Positions 1 through 12,125 of a DNA stretch of 64,000 bases are shown in pieces (within the stretch, counting starts at the first letter, position 1; each line of letters starts with the position of its first letter). The stretch spans positions 198,322,935 through 198,386,934 of the forward strand of contig CP136061.1 of NCBI GenBank assembly GCA_032622095.1. Direction: 5' to 3'. Made by a program: the position numbers and the translations under genes. The notes under the pieces were generated by a model that was not told the origin of the DNA, searched no databases, and worked only from the letters and a program-made list of their open reading frames with translations. The DNA comes from Siphonodentalium dalli. Taxonomy: Eukaryota > Mollusca > Scaphopoda > Gadilida > Siphonodentaliidae.

Positions 1-212
1 ACTCTATCAGTCGCACGTTTAAGCAATTACGGCTACGGTTAGAAGGTGCGCATAATTACGTAATACCCTAAAGCTAGAAACACATACATGCGTATTGTCG
101 TATGCATTTATACGTATAATAAAACGTATGCGAATTTACCACGTACACGATACGATAATAACTCAGGTATGTGGGTATACCTGCCACATGCGTGACGAAT
201 CATTTCTCCAAG

Positions 213-488
213 ATGTCTTCATCGAGTGATGAGGCTTCATCAAGTGGTGAGGGTTTTTTTCTCCTCTTGGTTTACCAGCACCTTCGCAAGCGAAAGAACG
301 ACAGAATGTTGGAGCATCCTGTTGTTAAGAAACGGAAAGAGCAAGGGGTCTTTCATAACCTTATTGTCAGGGATCTGTATGTTGATGGAGATTGCTTTGT
401 AGAGTACTTCACGATTGAAAATGCAGAGAACAAGTTGCCCAGGTGCTTCATCTCTTTGCACCAGCCACAACGAGAAGCCGAACACATG
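213..488 (+). pseudogene. PIF/Harbinger (HARBI1-like) transposase, N-terminal fragment
   Basis: The reading frame is open from an ATG at 171; I prefer the second Met at 213, which starts an acidic Ser-rich leader (MSSSSDEASSSGEG). A basic stretch follows, then 'HPVVKKRKEQGVFHNLIVRD' and 'DGDCFVEYF'. This matches the usual start of Harbinger nucleases, an R-x-HPi....R...G.fh.Lv.eL..D...F..YF pattern just before the catalytic domain. After YF the homology stops and the frame ends at a TGA near 488, so no DDE catalytic residues are present. It is either one exon of a spliced transposase or, more likely, a truncated copy; I see no continuation downstream. Assignment is by motif memory and the fragment is short. 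It is independent of the Harbinger element at the right end, where only the C-terminus of the nuclease is visible. Confidence 0.5.
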
Positions 489-951
489 TGAGAGAAGTCT
501 TATGTCCCCGACAAAGGCTGGCCATAAACATTATAAGACAAGTGTATATTTTGAGAATTAATTATTTTTATTTTAAAAAATATATAAACAAACAATCATG
601 AACAGCCTTTAAACCGGGTGTGAACACTTCTAAAATGTTTCAAAAAAGCTTTCATTTGAAGCTGCAACCTAATTAAACTAATAAGAACAATACCTGTATA
701 TGGAACTTATTCAAAGTGCCATAGTGCAATAGGAATTTCAGTTGTTTCTATACACGTTAGCTATACGCATCGATTCGGTAATCAAATCTTGTGCCATAGG
801 GTCACTGGAGCTTTGTGACATATAGTGCACATGCGATCCCATATTATATGCGAATGTGGCGTTGGTTGTGAATCGAAACTTGCTGTTGTATATGTGGTTG
901 CTGGTGAGCAGGGAGAGGCATGCCCAATATTACGTCATAATAAGAATTTCT

Positions 952-1047
952 TGATTATTCGATACGAAAATCGTATATGCGATAACGCATACTACCAAAA
1001 TGTTGATAGTATGCGTTATTCGCATCCAATTGTCGTATCAAATAATC
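952..1047. repeat. Imperfect hairpin, about 40-bp arms
   Basis: Arms at about 952-993 and 1008-1047 are inverted copies built from ATTATTYGATACGA and GCGATAACGCATAC words. The motif CAGGTATGTG recurs at about 163, 1055 and 1147, so the first 1.2 kb looks like a decayed repeat family. The 112-codon frame over this stretch follows from the repeat and I do not call it a gene. Confidence 0.5.
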
Positions 1048-1163
1048 GTTGTCGCAGGTATGTGTCCTGGTCAATTGAAAATCATATGTTGGTAGTCGAC
1101 GAAAACGGATGCGAGTTACGCATACGTAAATCGGATGCGTTTGACGCAGGTATGTGTACCTAG

Positions 1164-4130
1164 CTTAACCGTCGCCTTAACGTATCCGTTGCTCTACCCG
1201 TGAGTCGCGAAACACTTCTAGAAACCTTTCGCAAAATCACGAATACGATTACGGATATGGAAATATCCTGCCAGTATACGGCCAAAACTCAATCTTTACG
1301 CACGGGGGTTCTTATGCGAGACGAAATGTACCCCATCGCACGCAGTTTAATTATGTGCAGATGTGTCAAGAATGTGCCACCGGTCTTGCTTGGGGACGCT
1401 CTAACATTATCCGTGTGGCGTATTACATGCGGATAAGAACATGGGATCTGAAATGGACACACATTACTTCTTCCATCAAATATATGTGTAACTGAATATT
1501 GTGGGGCATATGCCGTCTCACCAATAAGCCAAGTTGCACTCATGAAAAGGTTGGTGTTAGGATTGATGAAAATAGCTAATCGCTATCGCCAAAGTATGGG
1601 TTAAACATCTGTCAGTCGTGGTCTGACTCTCCTTATCTTTACCGTTATGCCAGTTGTTTTCAATGTTATGCAAGTTTGTCACGGTAAAAACACATGATAG
1701 CGGTAAAGACACTTACTGGTACCTCCTCATACTCCATGAAATTCTACAAATTTGTTGAAAAATACTAGCGATATAACAAGATAACCAATGCATTCATAGA
1801 TTCAAATTGAACGTTTCGAAAGTATCATGGTTTTATGTGCAAAAAGCAAGATAACTGAGTGGACATGTAATTTGTGTGACAAGCTCTGAGCAGCACGGTA
1901 AAGACATCAAATAATTTTCTTGACCACAGTCAGATCATCCAAAAACACACTGTATTGAATATCATACGTATACTGCGAATGAATTCATGTATTTCATTCC
2001 TGAACCTGGATTTCACATAATTATCTACTACAAACATATTTGACATTGATCCCTATGGGAGATTATGCGAGGTGCGAGGGCTGTTGTGACTCTACTCGAC
2101 TGAAATGGTATGAAAAAGACTATAATACTATTTCGGATGCCACGCACCTGGTGGTCTCTCTCTCTCCTTGTTCTTTATAAAGCAGCATATATGTAGTATA
2201 AAACGATGGAGTCGGAAAAATAAGTTATCTGAAGTTTTCCCATTATACCAGAAATTGTACTGATATTATGATTATACCAGCAAAATGTGTTGACCATATC
2301 TAATAATAAAGTGGATCAATCTGCTTGTTACTGAAATTATCAATAATAACCCTGTCGTGATGAAATGAAAATTGGTCATCTGCATATCTTTTGTTAATTA
2401 CTTGTAAGTCGAAGTTATATACTAACACTTAAAGGAGAGAGAATCCACTTTCGTTTTGTAACCGCGTAACAATTATGTATATATTACCTATTTCAATGTA
2501 TACCCGCCTGTTATATTATGTATTATATTCTCAAACACTGTTTTTACAGTTAAATGGGAAATAAACATATTGAAAATTGATGCACTTAATGAATGATACG
2601 GGAGAGTGTCTCCGCCCAGTTGTGACGAGGGATACTAATCCATGCCCGCAATGTTCTCTGGGTTGAAGACTGATATCATGTCTGATGGGGCTTCCGTCTT
2701 TTTTATTATTGGTTAAAGCTATAAAACAATATTTTGAACATGTACATGTATGTTCTTTGGAATTATTTATGGAGTCTTGTGTTGTCCACAACCGCATATA
2801 AACGATACAACCATTAGTTCGTGCACTCCCATTAGTATTGCAAAGCCCACAAAGTGAATTTGTTTTTATATATACATATGTTTGAACAAATAAATATCTC
2901 TAAAATAGATAAAAAACGTCCTAATACGGCATATTTTGGAATAAAATAAAGACCCAGTGAAAGACCAGGAATTTGTTAATGCGGACCTTTCGCGTGAATA
3001 TTTCAATTGAGTTTGGAGAATTAATTTACCTGAATTACGACCCTTAGTATGTCAGTTTTGTAATTTTATTACCTTTGGCACGATAACATGAACAAACTTC
3101 AACAAATTCCATTCATTTTGGTTATATGGATCTTTCACAACAATATCTCATTTGAGTTCAAAAGTAGGGATTGTCAGATTTGTTTTCTACCAGAGTTATG
3201 GCACTTAGTTCTTCTTTAGTTCATCCATTTTTTTTTTAAATATATAAATAAATATATTGATTCGTGGTAAAACAGATTCACTCTTATGAGCAAAAAAAAA
3301 ACTTGACCAGAGCAATTTTTGATGCACAACCTTGTTTTTATATACATCCTTGAAAAAACATAAATTGTGTATTATACGGAACTAGCTGGGTACCCGTCAT
3401 TGCTCATGTTAAGAATGCGTTATTAGCGGCCCTTCAAGTCATTTAAATATTTAGGTATCTGGGATAAACAGCAGCTGCAATATAACTCCGGATAAAGTTA
3501 CATCTATCTTTTAAGTGGATAATAAATGCTCTTTATTGCTGATTAGTAGCTCATCTTTAAACAATTTGATGCCCACAGCACCTATCACATGACATTAACC
3601 ATGCATTATTTTACTTTTGTGCAATTTTCCCCACATATCTTCTGAACTGATAAGAAACACTCTTTATTGCCCATTTTGCTTCTTTAAGACGTCTGATTTC
3701 AACAGCATCTACGAAATGACACTCCATTTCAGTTTATCGCTGTTTGTTTAAGTTGACGACCCAGATTGCAACCATTTTGGGTATATAATCAATTATTTAT
3801 ATAAAATAAGTTTTAGTGTCCTTTTAAGACATCTGAGGTCTGATAAGATTCCCTGGGTCTAATTTTCAACTCTGAGAATCCATCGATTTTCACAAAATTC
3901 ATTGTTTTTGGGGTAGGCTAATGTACTTATTCCTGGTAAGAAACCTTGTGTTGCAATTTATTTTAAGCTAAAACCACAAATGCTATGAACTCTCTATATA
4001 TATATATTTTTATTTTTTTTATATTTTGAATAAATATTGAAATTATTTTCTCCATTGTCATATTTTGTGGTCCACATGTCATTACTATCTTTAGAGGCAA
4101 GATTATCAACTAAAAGTCGACAAAATGGCT
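1164..4130. other. AT-rich non-coding sequence
   Basis: No open frame with recognisable protein content, no tRNA or rRNA. It contains homopolymer runs (3228-3240, 3290-3301) and two copies of a CTCTTTATTG word (about 3530 and 3660) that recur elsewhere in the window. It is probably intron or intergenic DNA upstream of the SLC16 exons. Confidence 0.4.
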
Positions 4131-4134
4131 ACTT

Positions 4135-4470
4135 TGAGTGGTTAGATCGGACACCTTAGAATACAATTTAAAACAGCTAGAATAACCACTCGAGGTTGAA
4201 TACTTTCCCACCAATAGTAGTTATCAGATTAGCTACCCGCAGGTAGCAAATATTCCAACCACTCGCAGGTAGTAAATTTAACTACTGCGTAGCTAAAATA
4301 GCCCGCAGAGGTAGTTATTTCAACTAATGAAGCTAGTTATTTTAACTACCAAAGGTATTTAATTTTTTAACTACCCACCAGGTAGTAAAATTAACCTCCC
4401 AAGGTAGCGGGATGAATACGAACTACCCAAAGTAGTACTACTTTTCGGGTTAATTTAGCAACTTTGAATT
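4135..4470. repeat. Degenerate AACTACC / GGTAGTT repeat cluster
   Basis: The word GGTAGT and its reverse complement AACTACC recur about every 20-30 bases in both orientations, so the stretch can fold on itself. Nothing coding is seen. Confidence 0.55.
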
Positions 4471-4479
4471 TAGTGTGAT

Positions 4480-4850
4480 GCATGGTATACCATAATACAC
4501 TACATTATAACTATATTATACTATAGCACAGTACGAAATAATTTGCATCAGTCATAGTACAATTGTGACTTTTACTATGTTCTGGTAATTAGGCAATACT
4601 ATAGTATCCCAAGGTATACCACATTACACTAAAGTATAACTATAGTATAGTGTAATGCAATGCTAGTTCTAGTATACAACACAGCAGTGTGGAGTACTAT
4701 GCAACATTCATATACTTCTGGGACTTTTATGTATTACATTGCGGTATTACTATAGTATATCATAATATTACCATAGTATACCACGGAATATTATGTAACT
4801 ATTATAGTATTATAGCACTTAGTAGCTAGTGTACCAGAGAGTCAAATACA
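4480..4850. repeat. TATAGTATACC-type palindromic simple repeat
   Basis: Many variants of TATAGTATACCA and its complement, themselves near palindromes, are packed over about 370 bp. It looks like a low-complexity or MITE interior. Confidence 0.5.
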
Positions 4851-5039
4851 TGGAAATCTAAACATGGCTTATTTTGGTTGTGAATTTACAATTTCATGAT
4901 AACCTCCATGTGAATTCGAATATCAAACAAGTAGGTGTAAATAAAAATAAATAAATCAACATTTTCAGATAAACAAATCCCTCTTTTATAATTGTAAAAC
5001 CGATGCTGATCAGTGTAGTTGGGAGATGGAATACTTTCA

Positions 5040-5225
5040 CAAAAAATCAACTACAAAAAAATTATAGTTTACCACAAACATTACGGTAAATCCAAAACTT
5101 GTATGCAAACACCACATAATTACTATAGCAACCATGGTAAAACCATATTACTATAGAATTACTTTGGTAAAACCATGTTTACTATATATTTACTATAGTA
5201 AACCATGGTCAATTTTTATAAGGGA
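5040..5225. repeat. ACCATGGTAAAACC / TTTACTATA repeat cluster
   Basis: About six diverged copies of a unit containing CCATGGTAAAACCAT and TTTACTATAG in alternating orientation. The CCATGG cores are palindromic. Function unknown. Confidence 0.5.
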
Positions 5226-6057
5226 TCTGTCTGAGTATATCAGTCATATCAGCCAACACTAGGCGGTATGCCACAAGGGGGTATGCACTGGATGACAGTC
5301 CTTCTCTTGTTCTGAACAATTCTCTATTTATATAGCTATGTATACTTACTAAACATCAGCTAAAAATAGTATCATTCTGCACCAAAATCATCATTTCTAA
5401 AGTCGTCAACGGAAACACGGAAGTTGACACCATTTTTGACTGTATTGACATTGTTCCTGTATTTTTGTGGATGCTCAGTATTTCCGGCTTGTGTTCAGTT
5501 TGTCTTATACTGCTATACAGGAATGTTTATTCAATGATGCCATTTTCAAAGTTTACATTGCTGTAGATCTGTATACAGTTATACACGCATACTAGTGTAA
5601 ACGGATTGATATAGAAATGCACACAGAAAGAAAACGGTATTCGTTCGTGTGAGCAAAAATCGTGTCCGTTATAATTCACGGTCAATACCGAGGTATTGCG
5701 ACAGGCAAATCTGATTAATTGTTACCCGGGCTTAACGAATGTGCCTAATATTTCTTTGTCATTTCAACCCATGTATTTCATATGGAATACAACGAGCATC
5801 GAGACAATTGTCAGAAAATCAGGTGCGCTATCTTTCTGTGGCAGTAGCCCACGGCCGGGCCCACCATCTCCTGCTTCTCTTAAGGTTGTTCCACACCGGG
5901 CGCGAGCGATTATAACGGCCGTTTTCTAACGTCCGTAGCAGTTCAAAGCGCGCGATTTTTATGTCCACACCGCAAGCGACTGAAACTCTTCGTCGCGCGC
6001 AATAGTCAGGTTATAATTATGTGTGTACGCTAATTTCAGGGGAGTCAGGTGGCTGCA

Positions 6058-6770
6058 TGGGGGATACCCCCACCCCACACACTTATGACTAATGTGTAGG
6101 GTTTCTACAAACAACGTGTAGCCCTGCTACACAACCATTATTCATTTTTTATCTTAAACATATTTTACACAATAAATGGGTCAATTGATACACATGTATA
6201 CACACTGGTGTGCATAAAATCAACACCTATGCCTTACACATGTTGTGTAAATTCTTACACATATATATCGTAGACAAGAATGTAAAGTTCAGTATTCCGA
6301 ACTGTGGGTATATAGTATTCATGGCAAATGGAGATTTATATGTTAAAACTTTCATGGCGTACATTGGTAAGAGCAGTATTCTTCATGAAAGTTTTAACAA
6401 ATATATCCTCATATATCATTAATACAATACTCACAAGTCGGAATTCTGAACTTACATTCCTTGTCTACAATTTGTTTGTTCTCGTCACTCAAAATTACAT
6501 GGGTATTGAGACAGTAGTAAATTGTATTCCAAAACATATACTCAAACAATATCGTCGTCATGTCGCAGACTATGAAACTGAAGGCACGCAATGCGCACGA
6601 TCTACATTCTTACACAAGTGTGTGTAATAAAATGTACACATTATGTGTAGAACGGCACTTGGTCAATGTATTTGTATGTAAAACTACACATTGCTATGTG
6701 TATTAACCGGGTTTACACATTTGATGTGTAATCGTTTCTACACATTAGTTATAATAGTGCCCCCACCCGG
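6058..6770. mobile_element. Nested MITE with subterminal TGTGTA repeats
   Basis: Ends resembling each other in inverted orientation, both with a C/G run and CTAATGTGTAG, lie near 6060-6110 and 6735-6770. TTACACAT / ATGTGTAA words crowd both subterminal regions. An internal inverted pair at about 6272-6321 and 6421-6470 (GTAGACAAGAATGTAAAGTT and its complement) forms a further stem. No protein is recognisable in the short frames across it. It sits inside the 5.88-7.44 kb element and so is younger. Confidence 0.5.
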
Positions 6771-7019
6771 TAATACGCGATTATTATTAGTTGATGAATG
6801 CATTGTCTCGTGTTTACCACACCGTCTTTTGGAATGAACTAGCCTCGTTATATTCTTTATCATTTCGCCTGATTATACCAAAATATAATTCACCAGCCAA
6901 TGGAGCAGAGTATACGGTCCATGATTTTAGTTCTTTACAAGGAATAAACTGAATATAGTAATCTAAGGTGGAATTTCAGTCACGAAAAATAACAAAAATA
7001 AATGGTTTAATTATTTGGT

Positions 7020-7135
7020 CATAGAGACATACAGTCATACAGACACACATGACATACATGCATACATACATACATACAGTCATACAGACACACACAGTCA
7101 TACAGACACACATGTGCCATACAGACACACATGCG
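7020..7135. repeat. CATACAGTCATACAGACACA microsatellite
   Basis: Short tandem copies of CATACAGACACACA and CATA are seen. Confidence 0.7.
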
Positions 7136-7789
7136 TTGTACTTCGATTATTAGCCTTTCGCTAAAGTCCTCCATTATCGCGGCGACAAATCAGTGTGCCG
7201 TCATCAAATAGAAAAATAACGGTCGTATAAACACCTATTTGAGAGCCGTCCAATTATCTCGCTGGTTTGCAACAAAGCGACAATTCGATGAAGCATAAAA
7301 TCACTGCTATAATCGCCTCGTGGTCAGCGAGTCGGTCGCTTGCGGTGTGAACATAAAAATCGCGCGCTTTGAACTGCTACGGACGTTAGAAAACGGCCGT
7401 TATAATCGCTCGCTCGCGCCCGGTGTGGAACAATTTTAATTAGACTCAACTGACGCTGACGCGGCACAGATCAAATCGATTTGGTCTGCTTATAGTTGAT
7501 TCATTATTTCTGTCTGGCCTAAACTGACCCGAATTGCCAATTACCAGAGTACTGGTGAGCGCGCGTTCACTATCATTAATCATGTGGTGATCACAGTAAT
7601 CCGCGACACGTGACTTCGCACAGATCTGTGTACAGATCTACACCAATGTAAATACACACTTATACAATAATTTAGTTCCGAATGGAAGATGAACCCTTTT
7701 CAGAGGTGTTAAAATTGTACAATAAATGGCATCATGGGAACACAGGTCAGTGACCAGTATGGACAAGCGTCGTAAGCACTATAAGATAA

Positions 7790-8525
7790 TTGAATTGAGT
7801 AAGAGAAAATACAGAGAACGACACGAGTGTGTTAATGGGGTTGTTGATAGAGCACGAGGTGCAGCCTTCAACTCTATCCTTCCGCGATGGCACAAATGCT
7901 GTGCTCTGCTGTGCTGTGTTTCTAATGCGTCACTGGAGCCCGTGCATTAACAATACAGGCTTACAATGTGTATTTATGCACATACAGGGCTTGTTTTGTC
8001 CTGTATGATGATGTTTTTATTTTGCAGTTACGGTATCATGGTTGAAGCGAACGTCATGTACATTCATTTGACGTCAACAAGTTGCCTATTGAACGTACGT
8101 TCCATACGGATGTGTAAATATGGAACAGCAATAAATACACAGAACGACACGATGTGTAAATGGGTTTATCGATACGGCACGAGTGCTGTCGCTGAAGGAT
8201 AGAACGAGAGGCGCTTGCGCCTCGAGTTCTATCCTTCCGCGACAGCACGAGTGCCGTATCGACAAGCCCATTTACACACCGTGTCGTTCTGTGTTTATTA
8301 CACGCTTCGCGTCCTGGAATATGTGCATTAAAAATACAGGATTTAGAAGGTTTATTTATGCTCATACAGGGCGTGTTTGTTATGTGTTATGATTCTTTTA
8401 TTTAAATAGTTCCAGTTTCATGGATGAGGCGAACGCCATGTACGTCATTTTACGTGAACGAGATGCGTATGGAACGTACGTTCCATACGGATTTGTAAAT
8501 ATGGAACAGCAATAACACTGTATTG
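7790..8525. repeat. Tandem copies of a hairpin-bearing repeat family
   Basis: Two diverged direct copies of a unit of about 380 bp are recognisable: CATACAGGGC..TGATGAT..TTTTATTT at about 7980 and 8360, and GAACGTACGTTCCATACGG followed by AATATGGAACAGCAATA at about 8090 and 8475. A third partial copy begins near 7805 (ACAGAGAACGACACGA). A related copy lies at 21.6-21.9 kb. Each unit centres on a long hairpin. No protein is encoded. Confidence 0.65.
8133..8296. repeat. 164-bp near-perfect hairpin
   Basis: Arms 8133-8214 and 8217-8296 are about 80 bases each and I count roughly 90% match, with a two-base centre inside GCGCTTGCGC. This is one of the strongest fold-backs in the window. Confidence 0.85.
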
Positions 8526-8551
8526 CTAGGAACAAGCGTGTAATAAACCAA

Positions 8552-9022
8552 ATGATTGAGTATTCACTATATTTCTTTTTGGACAGTATAAACATCAAAA
8601 CTCCCGAGCAAATACAAACTGATGCTGCTCAAACACCAATATCTTCAAAAGCAAAAATGTACAACTCAATACGTCCTACAACTATCCTTGAAATTGTCTG
8701 CTGCTACCTAAGCTGCAACCGTGTTCAATGTGTCGTTCATTCGGTTCACTTCTTGGATATTATAAAAGTTAGTAGACCCGATATCATTGAATCACTGGAG
8801 CTGGTACTTCAGTGCATGCGTTTACAAATTAGTTCATTGGAAAGTAATGTGTATGTATCTGCGGATTCAGCTAATCCTAGAAACATGCTGGTTTTCTGGC
8901 GCATTCTTTTCATAAAGGTGATTTTATTTAATTGGACAACTTTCCCAAATGATACATGTGGACAATGGATCAGACAAATATTAAATGTAGTTTTGAAACA
9001 TTTCACTCCATTTCAAATTTAA
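8552..9022 (+). CDS. Uncharacterised 156-codon reading frame
   Basis: An uninterrupted frame from ATG to TAA directly follows the hairpin repeat array. I do not recognise the protein. It is rich in Ile, Leu, Val and Cys, with a moderately hydrophobic stretch around residues 112-127 (VFWRILFIKVILFNW) and no repeats. No convincing splice sites or neighbours support it, and it lies in a repeat-rich intron or upstream region on the same strand as the SLC16 gene. In 64 kb a chance open frame of this length is possible, so it is listed as a weak candidate only. It could also be part of a decayed mobile element linked to the 7.8-8.5 kb family. Confidence 0.2.
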   Translation: MIEYSLYFFLDSINIKTPEQIQTDAAQTPISSKAKMYNSIRPTTILEIVCCYLSCNRVQCVVHSVHFLDIIKVSRPDIIESLELVLQCMRLQISSLESNVYVSADSANPRNMLVFWRILFIKVILFNWTTFPNDTCGQWIRQILNVVLKHFTPFQI

Positions 9023-9724
9023 ATCTGGCAATGGAAAATAAATGAAATTATAAGAGCACTCTTATATGGTAAATTTGGGATAAACTTGGTCTTGGCAGAT
9101 ATGAAAAGAAATAAAATGTATTGTTTTATTCAACAGCAAGCTCCTCTTGTTTGGAAAACTTAATACTCATCTGCGTATATATCCACATAAGCAGTTCTAA
9201 AAAATGCTGGGAATCAGAGTACCAACATGATTTTCAAATTACAACATAGCTGTAAATAGGGAGTGTCTTGAGTATTTGTTACAATGGTCATGCGAACTGA
9301 TCTCCCTGTTACGGGGCAGGCGCATTGAGTCACCCCAACCACATATACAAAACAAGTTGATCATATTCGTTATTCTCTCTACGTAATGGCAAGTTCACAC
9401 TTTCACAGACTACGAGAAAGCTGCACAGAACGTGATCACAGCCATTGCTCCAACAACACAATTGAAACGGTGCATGTTCCAATGCAGCCAGTGTATCTAT
9501 ACATATGCCACAGTCAGGAGGAGTACTTTAAAGCAGAGCATGACGAACACACGCCAGGGATCCGAAAACTAATTCGACATGCAATCGCCCAACCGTACTC
9601 CTCATTGACAAGTTGACCCTGGAAACACTAGCTGTCGGCAGATCGAAATGCTACGCATCATACCACCATATAGATTGATGCAGTCACAAATATTCCAGCC
9701 CGATGGAAACAAATGTTGATACTG

Positions 9725-9842
9725 TGGTCCACTGTGGTTAACCCTCATTGGACCATATTATAATTAACCATCATGGGACCATATTTTATTTAACCCTCAT
9801 GTGACCATATTTTAATTTACCCTCATCTGACAATATTTTAAT
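9725..9842. repeat. About 32-bp minisatellite, four units
   Basis: Four diverged units of the form TTAACCCTCATGNGACCATA followed by TTTTAAT are seen. Confidence 0.7.
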
Positions 9843-10494
9843 GTGTGGTTATTGGTTATTGGTGTAACGATGCAATGATGTCCGTTGCATGTTTTGCGAT
9901 GAATATTTCAGAACGTATGCGCCCGTTGTGAACACATATCATACGTGACTTAAATATTTCAAATTAAACTTACACATCCTTTCTTACGAATTGCACAGTA
10001 TACACACATACATAAACTATCACATATAATCAACTACAGAGCCGTTAACTATATATATACACATTTTTCACAATCACTACATTAAAGTTCCAATATATTT
10101 TATATATATGCCTAATAATATGATCTTGAGGGCGTTATCATTTCTGGATATGGTGTTCTTGTTTATGACAATGATGCTCTTTATGACTATTTGGATATAA
10201 ATTTAAGAAATTATTTTGGCCTGATTATTTCTTATTCAGTCCGGCAACACATCACATCACTTTAAAACGCATCAGGTAATTGTATATTTATATATATAAC
10301 CTGGCCGTGGTTAATTAAGTGTAAATTTAGCCTCATCCAGTATTCTGATAATTAAAATATGAAATGCGTTATTATTCTCGTCAATTTATCGATTTATCGG
10401 TTTCTGAAGTTACTTATACGTTACTAGCGAGTGTACCCAGCGTTGAACGGGATATTAAAGAGCGTTTATTGTTACATTACTTTTTTCTGATAAG

Positions 10495-10800
10495 GTAGAA
10501 ATTAAAAACGATGTCGGACAGAGTCGAGACCCAGCCCATGTTACCCGGAGGGCTGAAACCAGATATCGGCCCAGTAGAGTATGAGAACCGCGATGACCGT
10601 GTGGATATTTACACCAAAACGCGACGTTAGGGAATCAGGACCCAGTCCATGTTACCCAGAGGGCCGAAATACCAAATTCCAGTGCGATCCTCTAAGTAGT
10701 TCAGAGAACCCGTTTGCCCATGCAGATATGATGTCATGACGTCAAAACGAGAAGTAAGGGGGAATCCGATTCATGTTACCCGGAGATCCGAAATGCATGC
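10495..10800. repeat. Three diverged units containing CCCAGTCCATGTTACC
   Basis: The block GA.TC.G.CCCA.YCCATGTTACC.GAG..CCGAAA occurs at about 10525, 10637 and 10760, spaced about 110-125 bp. Each is preceded by an AAAACGA.G/CGACGTTAG-like word. No gene is seen. Confidence 0.55.
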
Positions 10801-10821
10801 CCGTAACAATAAGTATAGGAT

Positions 10822-10920
10822 AATGGATGAAATCTGTACATTATTTCAGGGAATGGATCGATCGAGACCGTAGGTCGATATCGTTCCATTCGCTGGAATA
10901 ATGTACAGTTTTCAGCTATT
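10822..10920. repeat. Imperfect hairpin, about 44-bp arms
   Basis: AATGGATGAAATCTGTACAT on the left pairs with the complement of the sequence ending ..ATGTACAGTTTTCAGCTATT on the right, with several mismatches. ORFs over it are artefacts. Confidence 0.6.
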
Positions 10921-12125
10921 ATCTGACTTAAAACATGGCCGAGTCCATTTGTTGGATGCGTCACCTCTTATCAGAATGGATTAACCTGAAATTGGGTCAA
11001 GACACCTGAGTTGTACCATGTGTTCGGCCATATCCACTCGCTCATTGGGTGTACGGATGGCGTGACATCTTAACCCATTGTCAACTTAACGGCAGCACAC
11101 CATTGCGTTTCCGGCCATTGAATGAACACGACGTACCGACACTGAGTTCCTTCCGCGTAAGATTTACGAATATCGGGAGTTCTGCCCTTACATTTCGGCA
11201 TTAAATTATTTATGCGGCATATTTCGGATTTTGCGGAGAATTATACATACTGAAGATCGAAGGACTAGATTAACGTTGTAAATTACTATATATATCTTAC
11301 GTTTTATCGTGAGTGGTGCTACAACATGCCACACGGTAACGGAATCAGATTCGAGAAATTTTAACAGTTGCAAATTCATTGCCTATTCATGAAACGACAT
11401 GCCTGAAATTTAAAGTCGTACGCCCCCCCCCCATTTCACCCCAACCCGAGTGTCTGTCCTGTCCTGTTCTAGCAATCAATCAGAGCGATATTTTATTTGA
11501 CAACTTTCGTCTATAGATAGCAACATGCATACATTATGGTATCATTCATGCATGTCATATAAAATTAAATCGTCCGCAGCAAAATAACCGTTCATTAAAT
11601 TGGATATTGAGCATCCAATATTAAAATAATAAATCGTTTGAAAAATAATGTACGATCTCTTCAATAACCATCCATTATCCTATAAACTGGACTCGATGAA
11701 CAAAGGAGTGACGTCATAGCCATGTTTTAACACCAGATAACACGCTCAAAATTATGTTGGGGTTAGATTTGGAGTTTAGGCAGGTTTATGCATAGTTTGT
11801 TTCACAGAATAAAGTACCAACGTTAATACGATTGAAGCAGATTGGGATATAATTGGTTAACGCCTTTTATTTTATCAATAGTCAATAATAATAGTGAAGA
11901 ATAAATGGCATGGTAGGTTGGCACATATACGTATTGGCTTGTAAAACAGATAGTTGAACAGGATTGGAAACAAGAGTAAACAAGGAATACATTTGGGATG
12001 TCCTATAATAACAAAAGGTCAGGCAGCGAATCCAACTCCACAATAATCGCATGTTACGTACATGATGGAGAGATACATCTAATTAAAATGTCAATGGTTT
12101 ATGAATTGTAGAGTAGTGAGCGAAC
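10921..12125. other. Unassigned non-coding stretch
   Basis: No gene, RNA or clear repeat array recognised. It includes a C-run at about 11423-11432 and a sequence near 11656-11720 that partly resembles the hairpin at 10.8 kb. Confidence 0.35.

Larger units (their letters stand above)
5884..7435. mobile_element. 1.55 kb DNA element with about 100-bp GC-rich terminal inverted repeats
   Basis: The left end (about 5886-5988) and the reverse complement of the right end (about 7330-7433) are nearly identical over some 100 bases, beginning TTGTTCCACACCGGGCGCGA. They differ mainly by a 4-base indel (an extra GAGC/AGCG on the right) and a few substitutions. TTAA occurs on both sides, two bases outside the matching part (5880-5883 and 7436-7439), which fits a target duplication. 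The interior has no transposase, so this is a non-autonomous element; it holds a nested MITE and a microsatellite. Superfamily not assigned: TTAA could mean piggyBac, or TTA/TAA could mean Harbinger. Confidence 0.75.
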
